Positions 48,764 through 60,734 of a stretch of DNA of 64,000 nucleotides are shown here, piece by piece (position 1 is the stretch's first letter; each line of letters starts with the position of its first letter). The translations under genes and the position numbers were made by a program. The notes under the pieces are model-generated. The model ran no database searches and was not told where the DNA came from. It worked only from the letters and a program-made list of their open reading frames with translations. Source of the stretch: Streptomyces sp. NBC_00775 (GTDB lineage Bacteria > Actinomycetota > Actinomycetes > Streptomycetales > Streptomycetaceae); the NCBI RefSeq assembly GCF_036347135.1, contig NZ_CP108938.1, positions 8,866,001 through 8,930,000 on the forward strand. Reading direction: 5' to 3'.

Positions 48764-49516
48764 ATGTCCGGCCACTCTAAATGGGCTACGACGAAGCACA
48801 AGAAGGCCGTGATCGACGCCAAGCGCGGCAAGCTCTTCGCGAAGATGATCAAGAACATCGAGGTCGCGGCGCGGACGGGTGGCGCTGACCCGGCCGGAAA
48901 CCCGACGCTGTTCGACGCCATCCAGAAGGCCAAGAAGAGCTCGGTCCCGAACAAGAACATCGACTCCGCGGTCAAGCGTGGCGCCGGTCTCGAGGCCGGT
49001 GGCGCCGACTACGAGACGATCATGTACGAGGGTTACGGTCCGAACGGTGTCGCGGTGCTCATCGAGTGCCTCACCGACAACCGCAACCGCGCCGCCTCGG
49101 ACGTCCGCGTCGCCATGACCCGCAACGGCGGCAACATGGCCGACCCGGGCTCCGTCTCGTACCTGTTCAACCGCAAGGGCGTCGTGATCGTCCCCAAGGG
49201 CGAGCTGGCCGAGGACGACGTCCTGGGTGCCGTGCTCGACGCGGGCGCCGAGGAGGTCAACGACCTCGGTGAGTCCTTCGAGGTCATCTCCGAGGCCACC
49301 GACCTGGTCGCGGTGCGCACCGCGCTCCAGGAGGCCGGAATCGACTACGACTCCGCCGACGCCAACTTCGTCCCGACCATGCAGGTCGAGCTGGACGAGG
49401 AGGGCGCCCGGAAGATCTTCAAGCTGATCGACGCCCTGGAGGACAGCGACGACGTGCAGAACGTCTTCGCCAACTTCGACGTCAGCGACGAAGTCATGGA
49501 GAAGGTCGACGCGTAG
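48764..49516 (+). CDS. yebC: YebC/PmpR-family regulatory or translation-associated protein
   Basis: 250 residues from the ATG at 48764 behind GGAGACAG. The N-terminus '[37 protein letters not shown]' is the strict family signature. '[28 protein letters not shown]' and '[28 protein letters not shown]' follow. YebC proteins act as DNA-binding regulators in some bacteria and, as recent work shows, help ribosomes through proline stretches. The position before ruvC is conserved in many bacteria. Confidence 0.95.
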   Translation: MSGHSKWATTKHKKAVIDAKRGKLFAKMIKNIEVAARTGGADPAGNPTLFDAIQKAKKSSVPNKNIDSAVKRGAGLEAGGADYETIMYEGYGPNGVAVLIECLTDNRNRAASDVRVAMTRNGGNMADPGSVSYLFNRKGVVIVPKGELAEDDVLGAVLDAGAEEVNDLGESFEVISEATDLVAVRTALQEAGIDYDSADANFVPTMQVELDEEGARKIFKLIDALEDSDDVQNVFANFDVSDEVMEKVDA

Positions 49517-49624
49517 CGCTGCCGCGAGCTGAACGGGCTCAACGGGCCGACGGGACACACCCCGTCGGCCCGTCGCTTTGTCGGCTGTTGTCAGTGGCAC
49601 CCGATAGCCTGCACAAACTGGGGG

Positions 49625-49652
49625 GCACCTCCCAGCGGTAGCTGGGGGAGAG
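49625..49652 (+). repeat. Short palindromic element before ruvC
   Basis: A hairpin with CCCAGC-GGTA-GCTGGG at its core lies within the ruvC leader. Similar GGGGGTACCTCCCAG-type elements occur again at 52110-52130. Both look like copies of a common Streptomyces intergenic motif. Confidence 0.45.
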
Positions 49653-49670
49653 ATCGAAGGAGGGGGCAGG

Positions 49671-50333
49671 GTGCGGGTACTGGGTGTCGACCCCGGGCTG
49701 ACCCGGTGCGGCGTCGGGGTGGTCGAAGGCGTCGCGGGCCGGCCCCTGACCATGCGCGGCGTCGGTGTCGTACGCACCCCCGTGGACGCCGAGTTGGGCC
49801 TGCGCCTCGTCGCCATCGAGCAGGGCATCGAGCAGTGGCTCGACGAGTACGCGCCCGAATTCGTCGCCGTGGAGCGGGTGTTCAGCCAGCACAACGTCCG
49901 TACGGTGATGGGCACGGCCCAGGCCAGCGCCGTCGCCATGCTCTGCGCCGCCCGGCGCGGCATCCCCGTCGCCCTGCACACCCCGAGCGAGGTCAAGGCC
50001 GCCGTCACCGGCAACGGACGCGCGGACAAGGCACAGGTCGGCGCGATGGTCACCCGCCTGCTCCGCCTCGACGCGCCCCCCAAGCCCGCCGACGCCGCCG
50101 ACGCCCTCGCCCTCGCCATCTGCCACATCTGGCGCGCCCCCGCCCAGAACCGGCTCCAGCAGGCAGCCGCCCAGAACCGCCTTCAGCAGGCCGCTGCTCA
50201 GAACCGGTTCCAGCAGGCCGCCGCCGAGAACAGACTCCAGCAGGCAGCCGCGCGGACCGGGCTCCCGCAGGCAGCCGCCCCGCCCGCATCGAAAAACGCC
50301 TCGCACCACGCTTCGAAAGGCCGTACCGCATGA
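49671..50333 (+). CDS. ruvC: Crossover junction endodeoxyribonuclease RuvC with repeat tail
   Basis: 220 residues, GTG start at 49671. The RuvC core spans residues 1-155: '[19 protein letters not shown]' (first catalytic Asp), '[27 protein letters not shown]' (Glu), '[20 protein letters not shown]' and '[17 protein letters not shown]' (Asp pair). It cuts Holliday junctions in the RuvABC resolvasome. After the core comes a tail of five nine-residue units of the type 'AQNRLQQAA' (nucleotides 50142-50276), which is absent from standard RuvC. The gene overlaps ruvA by four bases. Confidence 0.95.
   Translation: MRVLGVDPGLTRCGVGVVEGVAGRPLTMRGVGVVRTPVDAELGLRLVAIEQGIEQWLDEYAPEFVAVERVFSQHNVRTVMGTAQASAVAMLCAARRGIPVALHTPSEVKAAVTGNGRADKAQVGAMVTRLLRLDAPPKPADAADALALAICHIWRAPAQNRLQQAAAQNRLQQAAAQNRFQQAAAENRLQQAAARTGLPQAAAPPASKNASHHASKGRTA
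50142..50276. repeat. 27-bp tandem repeat in the ruvC 3' end, five units
   Basis: Units begin at 50142, 50169, 50196, 50223 and 50250. Each encodes one copy of the nine-residue [13 protein letters not shown] unit in frame; the last is the most diverged (RTGLPQAAA). Confidence 0.85.
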
Positions 50334-50941
50334 TCGCCTTCGTCAGCGGCCCGGTCGCCGCCCTCGCCCCCGACTCCGCGGTCGTCGAGGTCGGCGGTAT
50401 CGGTATCGCCGTCCAGTGCTCGCCGAACACCCTCTCCGGGTTGCGCATGGGACAGCAGACCAAGCTCGCCACCTCCCTCGTCGTACGCGAGGACTCGCTG
50501 ACCCTGTACGGCTTCGCGGACGACGACGAGCGGCAGACCTTCGAGCTGCTGCAGACCGCGAGCGGTGTCGGCCCGCGCCTCGCCCAGGCCATGCTCGCCA
50601 CGCACTCGCCCGACGGCCTGCGCCGCGCGATCTCCACCGGTGACGAGAAGGCGCTCACCGCCGTCCCCGGCATCGGCAAGAGAGGCGCCCAGAAGCTCCT
50701 CCTGGAGCTCAAGGACCGCCTCGGCGCACCCCTCGGCACCGGCGGTCCGGCCATCGGCAGGGCGGTCGCCACCGGCTGGCGCGACCAGCTGCACGCCGCG
50801 CTCATCGGCCTCGGGTATGCCACCCGCGAGGCCGACGAGGCGGTCTCCGCGGTCGCCCCGCAGGCCGAGGCCGCCGAGGGCACACCCCAGGTCGGCCAGC
50901 TGCTGAAGGCCGCCCTGCAGACCCTGAACCGCGCCCGCTGA
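50330..50941 (+). CDS. ruvA: Holliday junction branch-migration protein RuvA
   Basis: 203 residues from the ATG at 50330, overlapping the ruvC stop (ATGA). It has the OB domain ('[30 protein letters not shown]'), helix-hairpin-helix repeats ('[17 protein letters not shown]' and '[23 protein letters not shown]') and the C-terminal domain III that binds RuvB. It recognises four-way junctions and loads the RuvB motor. Confidence 0.96.
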   Translation: MIAFVSGPVAALAPDSAVVEVGGIGIAVQCSPNTLSGLRMGQQTKLATSLVVREDSLTLYGFADDDERQTFELLQTASGVGPRLAQAMLATHSPDGLRRAISTGDEKALTAVPGIGKRGAQKLLLELKDRLGAPLGTGGPAIGRAVATGWRDQLHAALIGLGYATREADEAVSAVAPQAEAAEGTPQVGQLLKAALQTLNRAR

Positions 50942-51027
50942 ACCACCGGCCCCCTCCTCCGGGCCGCTGAACCGCGCCCGCAGCCGAACCACCGGCCGCC
51001 CGACCACCACACCGCGAGGCACACGCA

Positions 51028-52098
51028 ATGAACTGGGACGACACGACCGACGAAGCCGCCGCCGAGCGGCTGGTGGGCTCTGTCGCCGACCGTGAGGACC
51101 AGGCCGTCGAGGCCGCCCTGCGTCCCAAGGACCTGGACGAGTTCATCGGACAGGAGAAGGTCCGCGAGCAGCTCGACCTCGTCCTGCGTGCCGCACGCGC
51201 GCGTGGCGCCACCGCCGACCACGTGCTTCTCTCGGGTGCTCCCGGCCTCGGCAAGACCACCCTGTCGATGATCATCGCGGCCGAGATGGGCGCCCCGATC
51301 CGCATCACCAGCGGCCCCGCCATCCAGCACGCCGGAGACCTCGCCGCGATCCTCTCCTCCCTCCAGGAAGGGGAGGTGCTGTTCCTCGACGAGATCCACC
51401 GCATGTCCCGGCCCGCCGAGGAGATGCTCTACATGGCGATGGAGGACTTCCGCGTCGACGTCATCGTCGGCAAGGGCCCCGGCGCCACCGCCATTCCCCT
51501 CGAACTGCCGCCGTTCACCCTGGTCGGCGCCACCACGCGCGCGGGCCTGCTGCCGCCCCCGCTGCGCGACCGCTTCGGCTTCACCGCGCACATGGAGTTC
51601 TACGAGCCCGCCGAGCTGGAGCGCGTCATCCACCGCTCGGCCAACCTGCTCGACGTCGAAATCGGCTCCGAAGGCGCTGCCGAGATCGCGGGGCGCTCCC
51701 GCGGCACGCCCCGTATCGCCAACCGCCTGCTGCGCCGCGTACGCGACTACGCCCAGGTCAAGGCCGACGGCATCATCACCCGCGACATCGCGGCGGCCGC
51801 GCTGAAGGTCTACGAGGTCGACGCCCGCGGCCTCGACCGCCTCGACCGCGGCGTCCTCGAAGCCCTGCTCAAGCTCTTCGGCGGCGGCCCGGTGGGCCTG
51901 TCCACGCTCGCCGTCGCGGTGGGGGAGGAGCGCGAGACCGTCGAGGAGGTCGCCGAGCCCTTCCTCGTACGGGAAGGACTGCTCGCCCGTACTCCCCGTG
52001 GCCGGGTGGCCACACCGGCGGCATGGGCGCATCTGGGCCTCACCCCGCCCGGCCGGCCGACGGGCGGAAACGGACAACAGGACCTGTTCGGGGCGTGA
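51028..52098 (+). CDS. ruvB: Holliday junction helicase RuvB
   Basis: 356 residues from the ATG at 51028. Motor features: Walker A '[17 protein letters not shown]', Walker B '[24 protein letters not shown]', sensor 1 in '[22 protein letters not shown]' and the arginine in '[23 protein letters not shown]'. A winged-helix domain follows ('[23 protein letters not shown]'). It drives branch migration with RuvA. Confidence 0.97.
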   Translation: MNWDDTTDEAAAERLVGSVADREDQAVEAALRPKDLDEFIGQEKVREQLDLVLRAARARGATADHVLLSGAPGLGKTTLSMIIAAEMGAPIRITSGPAIQHAGDLAAILSSLQEGEVLFLDEIHRMSRPAEEMLYMAMEDFRVDVIVGKGPGATAIPLELPPFTLVGATTRAGLLPPPLRDRFGFTAHMEFYEPAELERVIHRSANLLDVEIGSEGAAEIAGRSRGTPRIANRLLRRVRDYAQVKADGIITRDIAAAALKVYEVDARGLDRLDRGVLEALLKLFGGGPVGLSTLAVAVGEERETVEEVAEPFLVREGLLARTPRGRVATPAAWAHLGLTPPGRPTGGNGQQDLFGA

Positions 52099-52100
52099 CG

Positions 52101-52160
52101 ACCGGGGTCCCCCGGCTCTGGGGGTACCTCCCAGGCCCTTGAGGCACGGGGGGAGAAGCC
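52101..52160. repeat. Palindromic intergenic element after ruvB
   Basis: Contains CCCCCGGCTCTGGGGG-type and GGTACC-centred inverted repeats, much like the short element before ruvC. It may double as the ruv terminator. Confidence 0.4.
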
Positions 52161-52212
52161 GAGAGTGGGCGAGGGTACGTGCGGGTCAGGAACCCCGGTG
52201 CCATGCTGAGCG

Positions 52213-52242
52213 TTGTTCCATGAGTGCGGACTCGCTTAGACT
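52213..52242 (+). promoter_or_regulatory. Promoter of the yajC-secD-secF operon
   Basis: TTGTTC (52213-52218) and TAGACT (52237-52242), 18-bp spacing. The 80-base 5' UTR contains a small stem (ATGCCG 52249-52254 with CGGCAT 52265-52270). Confidence 0.55.
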
Positions 52243-52329
52243 CCGCCGATGCCGCGCTTGTCGGCGGCATACATACCCCCATCCAGCAGGCCGCTCACCA
52301 TCTGCGGTCGAAGAAGGAAGTTCCGACCC

Positions 52330-52845
52330 GTGAGTCTCGTGACCCTCCTCCCGTTCATCGTGCTCATCGGGGCCATGTTCCTGATGACCCGGTCGGCCAA
52401 GCGCAAGCAGTCGCAGGCCGCGCAGATGCGTAATGAAATGCAGCCCGGCACTGGCGTCCGCACGATCGGGGGCATGTACGCGACGGTGAAGGAGGTCAAC
52501 GAAGAGACGGTCCTCCTTGACGCGGCACCGGGCGTCGACCTCGTCTTCGCCAAGAACTCGATCGGCGCCGTCCTGTCCGACGACGAGTACAACCGCATCG
52601 TCCACGGCATCGAGCACGACCTGAAGACCGACGCCGCCGTCGTCCCGGACGACGCCTCCTCCCTCACCGAGACCGACGAGCCCGCCGCCGACGCCTCTTC
52701 CGACGCCTCCGACGACAAGCCCATCGACCTCGGCAAGAAGGACGCGGCGGCCGAGCCGGCCGACGAGCCCGCCGAGGCGAAGGCCGACGAGGCCGACGAA
52801 GCAGAGCCGAAGAAGTCCGACGACGGCGAGCCCGACGCGAAGTAG
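52330..52845 (+). CDS. yajC: Preprotein translocase subunit YajC
   Basis: 171 residues, GTG start at 52330 with AAGGAAG nine bases upstream. An N-terminal membrane helix ('LVTLLPFIVLIGAMFLMTRSAKRKQSQ') leads to the YajC domain ('MQPGTGVRTIGGMYATVKEVNEETVLLDAAPGVDLVFAKNSIGAVL'). The last 70 residues are an acidic Ala/Glu/Asp/Lys tail, longer than in E. coli YajC (110 residues in total). It helps the SecDF complex in protein export. Confidence 0.93.
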   Translation: MSLVTLLPFIVLIGAMFLMTRSAKRKQSQAAQMRNEMQPGTGVRTIGGMYATVKEVNEETVLLDAAPGVDLVFAKNSIGAVLSDDEYNRIVHGIEHDLKTDAAVVPDDASSLTETDEPAADASSDASDDKPIDLGKKDAAAEPADEPAEAKADEADEAEPKKSDDGEPDAK

Positions 52846-52986
52846 TCACGCCCCGGGAGCGCGGCGCGACCCGCTCGCGCCCCGCGCTTTCCGGGACGTG
52901 CTGTTCTCGCACGGAGTCCCGACACCATGTCATGGCCGCCCGCGCGCTGACCCGGCGCAAGGCGGCCCGAGAGGGAGTACGAGAAG

Positions 52987-54762
52987 GTGGCAGCACCGAA
53001 GAAGGGCCGGAGCGCGAGCGCCCAGAGCAGGCCGGGGCGCTCGCTGGCCCTCATCCTGATCGCCATCGCGGCGCTCACCGGGGGGATGTTCGTCTCCGGG
53101 CACCCCACCCCGCGTCTCGGCATCGACCTCGCCGGCGGCACGAGCATCACGCTCGAGGCGAAGAACGAGCCGGGCCAGCCCAACGCGATCAACAAGACCA
53201 ACATGAACACCGCGGTCGACATCATGAACCGCCGTGTCAACGGTCTCGGCGTGTCCGAGGCGGAGGTGCAGACCCAGGGCGACAAGAACATCATCGTCAA
53301 CATCCCCAAGGGCACGAACTCCGAGCAGGCCCGGAAGCAGGTCGGCACCACCGCCAAGCTCTACTTCCGTCCGGTCCTGGCCACCGAGGCCTCCGGCTCC
53401 GCCGCGTCGCCCAGCCCGTCGGCGAGCTCCTCCAGCAGCGCTTCGAGCAGCCCCTCCAGCAGCGCCTCCACGAAGGCCTCGGACACGGCCACCTCGTCGA
53501 GCTCCGCTACCCCGTCGGCCACCGCCACCTCCCAGGGCCGTGCGGTCACCGACGCCCTGAAGGCCGACTCCACGCCGTCCGCGAGCAGCTCGGCCTCGGC
53601 GACCTCCTCGGCCTCCGCCAGCGCCTCGCCCTCCGCGAGCGCCAGCGTCGACCCCGCGACCGCCAAGCTCCAGGCCGAGTACAGCGCGCTCGACTGCACC
53701 GACAAGGCGGCCCGCGCCAAGGCCGGTGACGGCGCCAAGCCCACCGACTCGACCGTGGCCTGCGGTGAGAACGACGGCGTCTGGTACAAGTACGTGCTCG
53801 GCCCCGCCGCCGTCGCGGGTACGGACATCAAGGCGTCCAAGGCCGTCCTCGACACCACGAGTGGTGCCGGCTGGAAGGTCACGATGGACTTCACGTCCAG
53901 CGGGTCCAAGAAGTTCGCCACCATCACGGGCCAGCTCGCGCAGCAGACCACTCCGCAGAACCAGTTCGGCATCGTCCTCGACGGTGAAGTCGTCTCCGCC
54001 CCGTCCGTCACCCAGTCGCTCAGCGGCAGTGTCGAGATCACCGGCAGCTTCACGCAGACCGAGGCGCAGGACCTGGCCAACATGCTGAAGTACGGCGCCC
54101 TGCCGCTCACCTTCAAGGAGGCGAGCGTCACCACGGTGACCGCCGCCCTCGGTGGTGAGCAGCTGCACGCCGGTCTGATCGCCGGCGCGATCGGCCTGGG
54201 CCTGGTCATCATCTACCTGGTGGTCTACTACCGGGGCCTGTCGGTCATCGCCATCGCCTCCCTGCTGGTCTCCGCCGCCCTCACGTACGTGCTCATGGCC
54301 CTGCTCGGCCCGGCCATCGGGTTCGCGCTGAACCTGCCGGCCGTCTGTGGCGCCATCGTCGCGATCGGTATCACGGCGGACTCGTTCATCGTGTTCTTCG
54401 AACGCATCCGGGACGAGATCCGCGAGGGCCGCACGCTGCGGCCCGCCGTCGAGCGCGCCTGGCCGCGCGCCCGGCGCACCATCCTGGTCTCCGACTTCGT
54501 GTCGTTCCTCGCCGCCGCGGTGCTCTTCATCGTCACCGTCGGCAAGGTCCAGGGCTTCGCGTTCACGCTCGGCCTGACCACCGTGCTCGACGTGGTCGTC
54601 GTGTTCTTCTTCACCAAGCCGCTGATGACGATCCTCGCCCGCAAGAACTTCTTCGCGAGCGGCCACAGCTGGTCCGGCCTCGACCCCAAGCGGCTCGGCG
54701 CCAAGCCCCCGCTGCGCCGTACTCGCCGTCCCTCCGCCCCCGTCGACACGAAGGAGGCGTGA
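52987..54762 (+). CDS. secD: Protein translocase subunit SecD
   Basis: 591 residues, GTG start at 52987. The first helix 'LALILIAIAALTGGMFVSG' is followed by the large extracytoplasmic domain ('LGIDLAGGTSITLEAK', 'IMNRRVNGLGVSEAEVQTQGDKNIIV'). Within that domain there is an unusual stretch of about 85 residues made of Ser, Ala, Pro and Thr (residues 135-220). The C-terminal half has five helices with the RND-type block 'GIVLDGEVVSAPSV' and 'ADSFIVFFERIRDEIREG'. SecD with SecF uses the proton gradient to pull exported proteins out of the channel. It is followed two bases later by secF. Confidence 0.95.
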   Translation: MAAPKKGRSASAQSRPGRSLALILIAIAALTGGMFVSGHPTPRLGIDLAGGTSITLEAKNEPGQPNAINKTNMNTAVDIMNRRVNGLGVSEAEVQTQGDKNIIVNIPKGTNSEQARKQVGTTAKLYFRPVLATEASGSAASPSPSASSSSSASSSPSSSASTKASDTATSSSSATPSATATSQGRAVTDALKADSTPSASSSASATSSASASASPSASASVDPATAKLQAEYSALDCTDKAARAKAGDGAKPTDSTVACGENDGVWYKYVLGPAAVAGTDIKASKAVLDTTSGAGWKVTMDFTSSGSKKFATITGQLAQQTTPQNQFGIVLDGEVVSAPSVTQSLSGSVEITGSFTQTEAQDLANMLKYGALPLTFKEASVTTVTAALGGEQLHAGLIAGAIGLGLVIIYLVVYYRGLSVIAIASLLVSAALTYVLMALLGPAIGFALNLPAVCGAIVAIGITADSFIVFFERIRDEIREGRTLRPAVERAWPRARRTILVSDFVSFLAAAVLFIVTVGKVQGFAFTLGLTTVLDVVVVFFFTKPLMTILARKNFFASGHSWSGLDPKRLGAKPPLRRTRRPSAPVDTKEA

Positions 54763-54763
54763 G

Positions 54764-55882
54764 ATGTCGAAACTCGGCACCCTCGGCGCCCGGCTCCACC
54801 GTGGTGAGATCGGCTACGACTTCGTCGGCAAGCGCAAGATCTGGTACGGCATCTCGATCCTGATCACCATCACGGCCATCCTCGGCCTGACGGTGCGGGG
54901 CCTGAACATGGGCATCGAGTTCCAGGGCGGCGCCGTCTTCACCACCGGCAAGATCAGCACCTCGGTCGCGCAGGCGGAGACGTACGCGGAAGAGTCCTCC
55001 GGCCACGACGCGGTCGTCCAGAAGCTCGGCAACGGCACGCTGCGCATCCAGATCGCCGGCATCGACACCGACAAGTCCGACCAGATCAAGACCGAGCTGG
55101 CCAAGGACCTGAAGGTCGACCCGGAGACGATCAACGCCGACCTGGTCGGCCCCAGCTGGGGTGACCAGATCGCCAACAAGGCCTGGGAGGGCCTGGCGAT
55201 CTTCATGGTCCTCGTCGTGATCTACCTGGCGATCGCCTTCGAGTGGCGCATGGCCCTGGCGGCGCTGGTCGCCCTGATCCACGACATCACCATCACGGTC
55301 GGCATCTACGCTCTGGTCGGCTTCGAGGTCACCCCGGGCACCGTGATCGGTCTGCTGACGATCCTCGGTTACTCGCTCTACGACACGGTGGTCGTCTTCG
55401 ACAGCCTCAAGGAGCAGACGAAGGACATCACCAAGCAGACCCGCTGGACCTACAGCGACGTCGCCGACCGTTCGATCAACGGCACCCTGGTCCGCTCCAT
55501 CAACACCACGGTGGTCGCGCTGCTGCCGGTCGCGGGCCTGCTGTTCATCGGTGGCGGCGTGCTCGGCGCGGGCATGCTCAACGACATCTCCCTGTCGCTG
55601 TTCGTCGGCCTCGCGGCCGGTGCGTACTCCTCGATCTTCATCGCCACGCCGCTCGTCGCCGACCTCAAGGAGCGCGAGCCGCAGATGAAGGCGCTGCGCA
55701 AGCGCGTCCTCGCCAAGCGGGCCCAGGCCGCCGCCAAGGGCGAGTCCCTGGAGCCCCAGGTCTCCGACGGGCCGCTGGACGACGACGAGCCGGAGGACGC
55801 CACCCCGGCGGTCGTCGGCCCGCGCAACCAGCCCGCGTCCCGCGCCCGGGGCCGCGGCCGACCCTCGGGGAAGCGCCGATGA
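54764..55882 (+). CDS. secF: Protein translocase subunit SecF
   Basis: 372 residues, ATG one base after the secD stop. The 'GLNMGIEFQGGAVF' motif, six helices and the conserved 'GYSLYDTVVVFDSLKEQTK' and 'RSINTTVVALLPVAGLLFIGG' blocks are present. A charged cytoplasmic tail ends with a Pro/Arg/Gly-rich stretch. It pairs with SecD. Its stop overlaps the apt start. Confidence 0.96.
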   Translation: MSKLGTLGARLHRGEIGYDFVGKRKIWYGISILITITAILGLTVRGLNMGIEFQGGAVFTTGKISTSVAQAETYAEESSGHDAVVQKLGNGTLRIQIAGIDTDKSDQIKTELAKDLKVDPETINADLVGPSWGDQIANKAWEGLAIFMVLVVIYLAIAFEWRMALAALVALIHDITITVGIYALVGFEVTPGTVIGLLTILGYSLYDTVVVFDSLKEQTKDITKQTRWTYSDVADRSINGTLVRSINTTVVALLPVAGLLFIGGGVLGAGMLNDISLSLFVGLAAGAYSSIFIATPLVADLKEREPQMKALRKRVLAKRAQAAAKGESLEPQVSDGPLDDDEPEDATPAVVGPRNQPASRARGRGRPSGKRR

Positions 55883-56427
55883 CAGAGCTCGCAAACATCT
55901 CGACGCTGCTGCTCAGCCGTATCCGCGATGTGGCCGACTACCCGGAGCCGGGCGTGATGTTCAAGGACATCACCCCGCTCCTGGCGGACCCGGGTGCCTT
56001 CACGGCGCTCACCGAAGCGCTGGCGGACATCGCGGTGCGCAACGAGGCGACGAAGATCGTCGGCCTGGAGGCCCGCGGCTTCATCCTCGGCGCCCCGGTC
56101 GCCGTCCGCGCCGGGCTCGGCTTCATCCCCGTACGCAAGGCGGGCAAGCTCCCCGGAGCGACCCTGTCGCAGGCGTACGACCTGGAGTACGGCTCCGCCG
56201 AGATCGAGGTGCACGCCGAGGACCTGGTCGCGGGTGACCGCGTCCTGGTCGTCGACGACGTCCTCGCCACCGGCGGCACCGCCGAGGCCTCGCTCCAGCT
56301 CATCCGCCGGGCGGGCGCCGAGGTCGCGGGCGTCGCCGTGCTGATGGAGCTCGGCTTCCTGGGCGGCCGCGGCCGTCTGGAGCCGGCCCTGGCGGGCGCC
56401 CCCCTGGAGGCGCTCCTCCAGGTCTGA
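55879..56427 (+). CDS. apt: Adenine phosphoribosyltransferase
   Basis: 182 residues, ATG overlapping the secF stop (ATGA). Type I PRTase: 'IRDVADYPEPGVMFKDITPLLADPGAF', 'KIVGLEARGFILGAPVAV', the flexible loop 'IPVRKAGKLPGATLSQAYDLEYG' and the PRPP loop 'VLVVDDVLATGGTAEASLQLI'. It salvages adenine to AMP. The secDF-apt-relA order is well known in Streptomyces. Confidence 0.96.
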   Translation: MTELANISTLLLSRIRDVADYPEPGVMFKDITPLLADPGAFTALTEALADIAVRNEATKIVGLEARGFILGAPVAVRAGLGFIPVRKAGKLPGATLSQAYDLEYGSAEIEVHAEDLVAGDRVLVVDDVLATGGTAEASLQLIRRAGAEVAGVAVLMELGFLGGRGRLEPALAGAPLEALLQV

Positions 56428-56504
56428 GGACCGGCGCCGAGGCACCCCGGGGAAAGTCCCGGGCAAGGCCACGGAAAGCCCTGAGACACCCGCAGGACAC
56501 CGCG

Positions 56505-56537
56505 GAGGCGGGCCCGGAGGAATCCGGCGCCCGCCTC
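56505..56537 (+). terminator. Hairpin between apt and relA
   Basis: GAGGCGGGC (56505-56513) pairs with GCCCGCCTC (56529-56537); loop of 15 bases with further C-G pairs. No T-run. A second small hairpin (GGCCGT/ACGGCC, 56557-56572) precedes relA. Confidence 0.5.
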
Positions 56538-56656
56538 TCGCGTTCCTTCTGTAAGAGGCCGTCCCAACGGCCGAAAGCGAGTCCGACGCTCAGGATCGCT
56601 ACCATGGGGTTTCCGGAGCCTGACCGGGGGACCCGGAACGCGCACGAGGAGCCCTC

Positions 56657-59156
<2,500 letters not shown>

Positions 59157-59179
<23 letters not shown>

Positions 59180-60326
59180 GCGGAGGAAGCGGCGCTTCGG
59201 CCGGGAAACTGAGCTTCAGCGCGTGTTCGAGCACGTCGCAGGCCTCCGCGTGGCTGCCCATCTCACGCAGGAGCGCGGCGAGCCGTCGGCACACCGTCAG
59301 TACCTCGGGGCCCGCGCGGTTGTGGACGGCGACGAAGGCGGTCTCCAGAACCTCGATCGCCTCCCGTCCGTGGTCGAGTTCGGTGAGGATGTCCGCCAGC
59401 TCAAGGCGTACGAGGATGTCGTCGCCGCCTTCCGTGGTGCCGGGCTGTCCCAGGATCAGCCGGAGCACGGGCAGGGCGTCGCGCGTCCGGCCGACAGCAC
59501 GCAGCCTGCGGGCGAGCCGGAGACCGGTGGTGGTGATCGCCGATGTCACCTGGAGGTCGAGGACCGGACCCCCGACGCCTCTGGCCGGGGCACACGCCCT
59601 GTTCCGGGCGATCGGCAGCAGACCGGCCTGGTTCTCGAAGGTGCGCTGCGGCAGTGGCTTGTTCTTGGCACGCAGCCGGTCCTCCAGCGTGCGGTAGATG
59701 GTCTCGAGATCGATCAGCTCGGGACCGTCGGGGATGCCGCCGCGCAGCAGGTCGAGCAGCTCTCCGGTGAAGGTCGTGTACACCTCCCCCTCGGGCGCGA
59801 GCGCGGGCCGGTCACCGGGCGAGGCCGCGAGGACGTACGTACCCTCGACCTTCGCCTGCGCCGCCAGGTTCTGTACGTCGGCACTCATCGCACGTGCTGC
59901 CCGGCCGCTGAAGCAGCAGTCGAGGATGACGATCCGGCGCCGCGCCGGAGACATGCGTACGACGGAACGGAGATGGTTGTACGCGACCGCCGTGTACCCC
60001 CGCCCCTCCTGGGAGTCGCGCAGCGCCATGTACAGGTCGGGGTCGTCGGTGTCCCGCAGGCCGTGGCCGCTGTAGTAGACCAGCAGGGTGTCCCGTGCGG
60101 TGGCCGCCGCGTTCGCCACCGGGTCGAGGAACTCGGACGGCAGCTGCGGATCCTTGACGACGGTGCAGTTCGCCTCCGGAATACCGCAGATGGTGGGGTC
60201 CTGGAGCGTCGTGCACAGGCTCTGCAGGTTCGAGGAGACAGGGGGAAGGGGCACCAGGCTCCGGTACTCGCTGCCTCCGATGAGCACGACCCGGGAGGCG
60301 GAGGGGTCGGGCAGGTCACCGTTCAC
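59157..60326 (-). CDS. Caspase-like peptidase (C14) with TPR-like C-terminus
   Basis: 389 residues from a GTG at 60326 that overlaps the stop of the EACC1 gene (GTGA). Residues 10-215 are a caspase/metacaspase domain: '[14 protein letters not shown]', the catalytic His in '[12 protein letters not shown]' (His88), '[10 protein letters not shown]', and the catalytic Cys in '[13 protein letters not shown]' (Cys138). Residues about 250-370 are helical repeats with tetratricopeptide-like pattern ('[24 protein letters not shown]', '[27 protein letters not shown]', '[26 protein letters not shown]'). The 3' end overlaps the relA 3' end by 23 bases, so the two are tail to tail. As the last gene of the operon it is the likely toxic effector. 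Confidence 0.85.
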
Positions 60327-60733
60327 GGGCCATCACCGCTCCGGTCGGCTCCGCTCCGGTCGGCGTGATCCTGCTCCGCCCCCTCCTCGCCAAGAAGTCG
60401 CCAGACGGCGGCGAGAGTGTCGTCAGAGGTCTCCGCGGACAGCTCGACGATGATCGAACCCCTCCTCAGACGCAGCCGGGGGCTGCCCCTGCGCGCATCC
60501 AGCCAGGCCGCGATCGAGACGGCGAGACTGCCCGCGCTGAAGCCGGAGGCGAGCGCCAGCTGAAGGATGTCGAATCCCAGCCCCATGTGGTCGGAGCGCG
60601 GCGGGCCGGAGGAGCGCAGGGTGCCCGAGCAGGCGCTCATGAGCGTCTCGTCCTCGGCTATCCAGCGGGTCAGCGAGCGCAGGTCGTTCTCCGCGTCGCT
60701 GCCCAGGGCAGCGATCTCCAGCTGAAGGGCCAT
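60323..60733 (-). CDS. EACC1-like protein (effector-associated constant component 1)
   Basis: 136 residues from the ATG at 60733, which lies one base after the kinase stop. It has an N-terminal strand-helix ('LQLEIAALGSDAENDLRSLTRWIAED'), a strongly hydrophobic helix ('LQLALASGFSAGSLAVSIAAWLDARRG') and a beta segment ('PRLRLRRGSIIVELSAETSDDTL'). This arrangement matches the EACC1 component as I recall it from the NTP-dependent biological-conflict systems described by Aravind and colleagues. EACC1 is encoded beside caspase- or trypsin-like effectors and is thought to control them. The Asp/Arg/Ser-rich last 20 residues are encoded by a short repeat and look non-essential. Confidence 0.72.
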   Translation of the reverse strand: MALQLEIAALGSDAENDLRSLTRWIAEDETLMSACSGTLRSSGPPRSDHMGLGFDILQLALASGFSAGSLAVSIAAWLDARRGSPRLRLRRGSIIVELSAETSDDTLAAVWRLLGEEGAEQDHADRSGADRSGDGP

Positions 60734-60734
60734 G

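Noticed and set aside
49561-49670. SOS (LexA) box before ruvC
   Set aside because: No GAAC-N4-GTTC or related palindrome was found.
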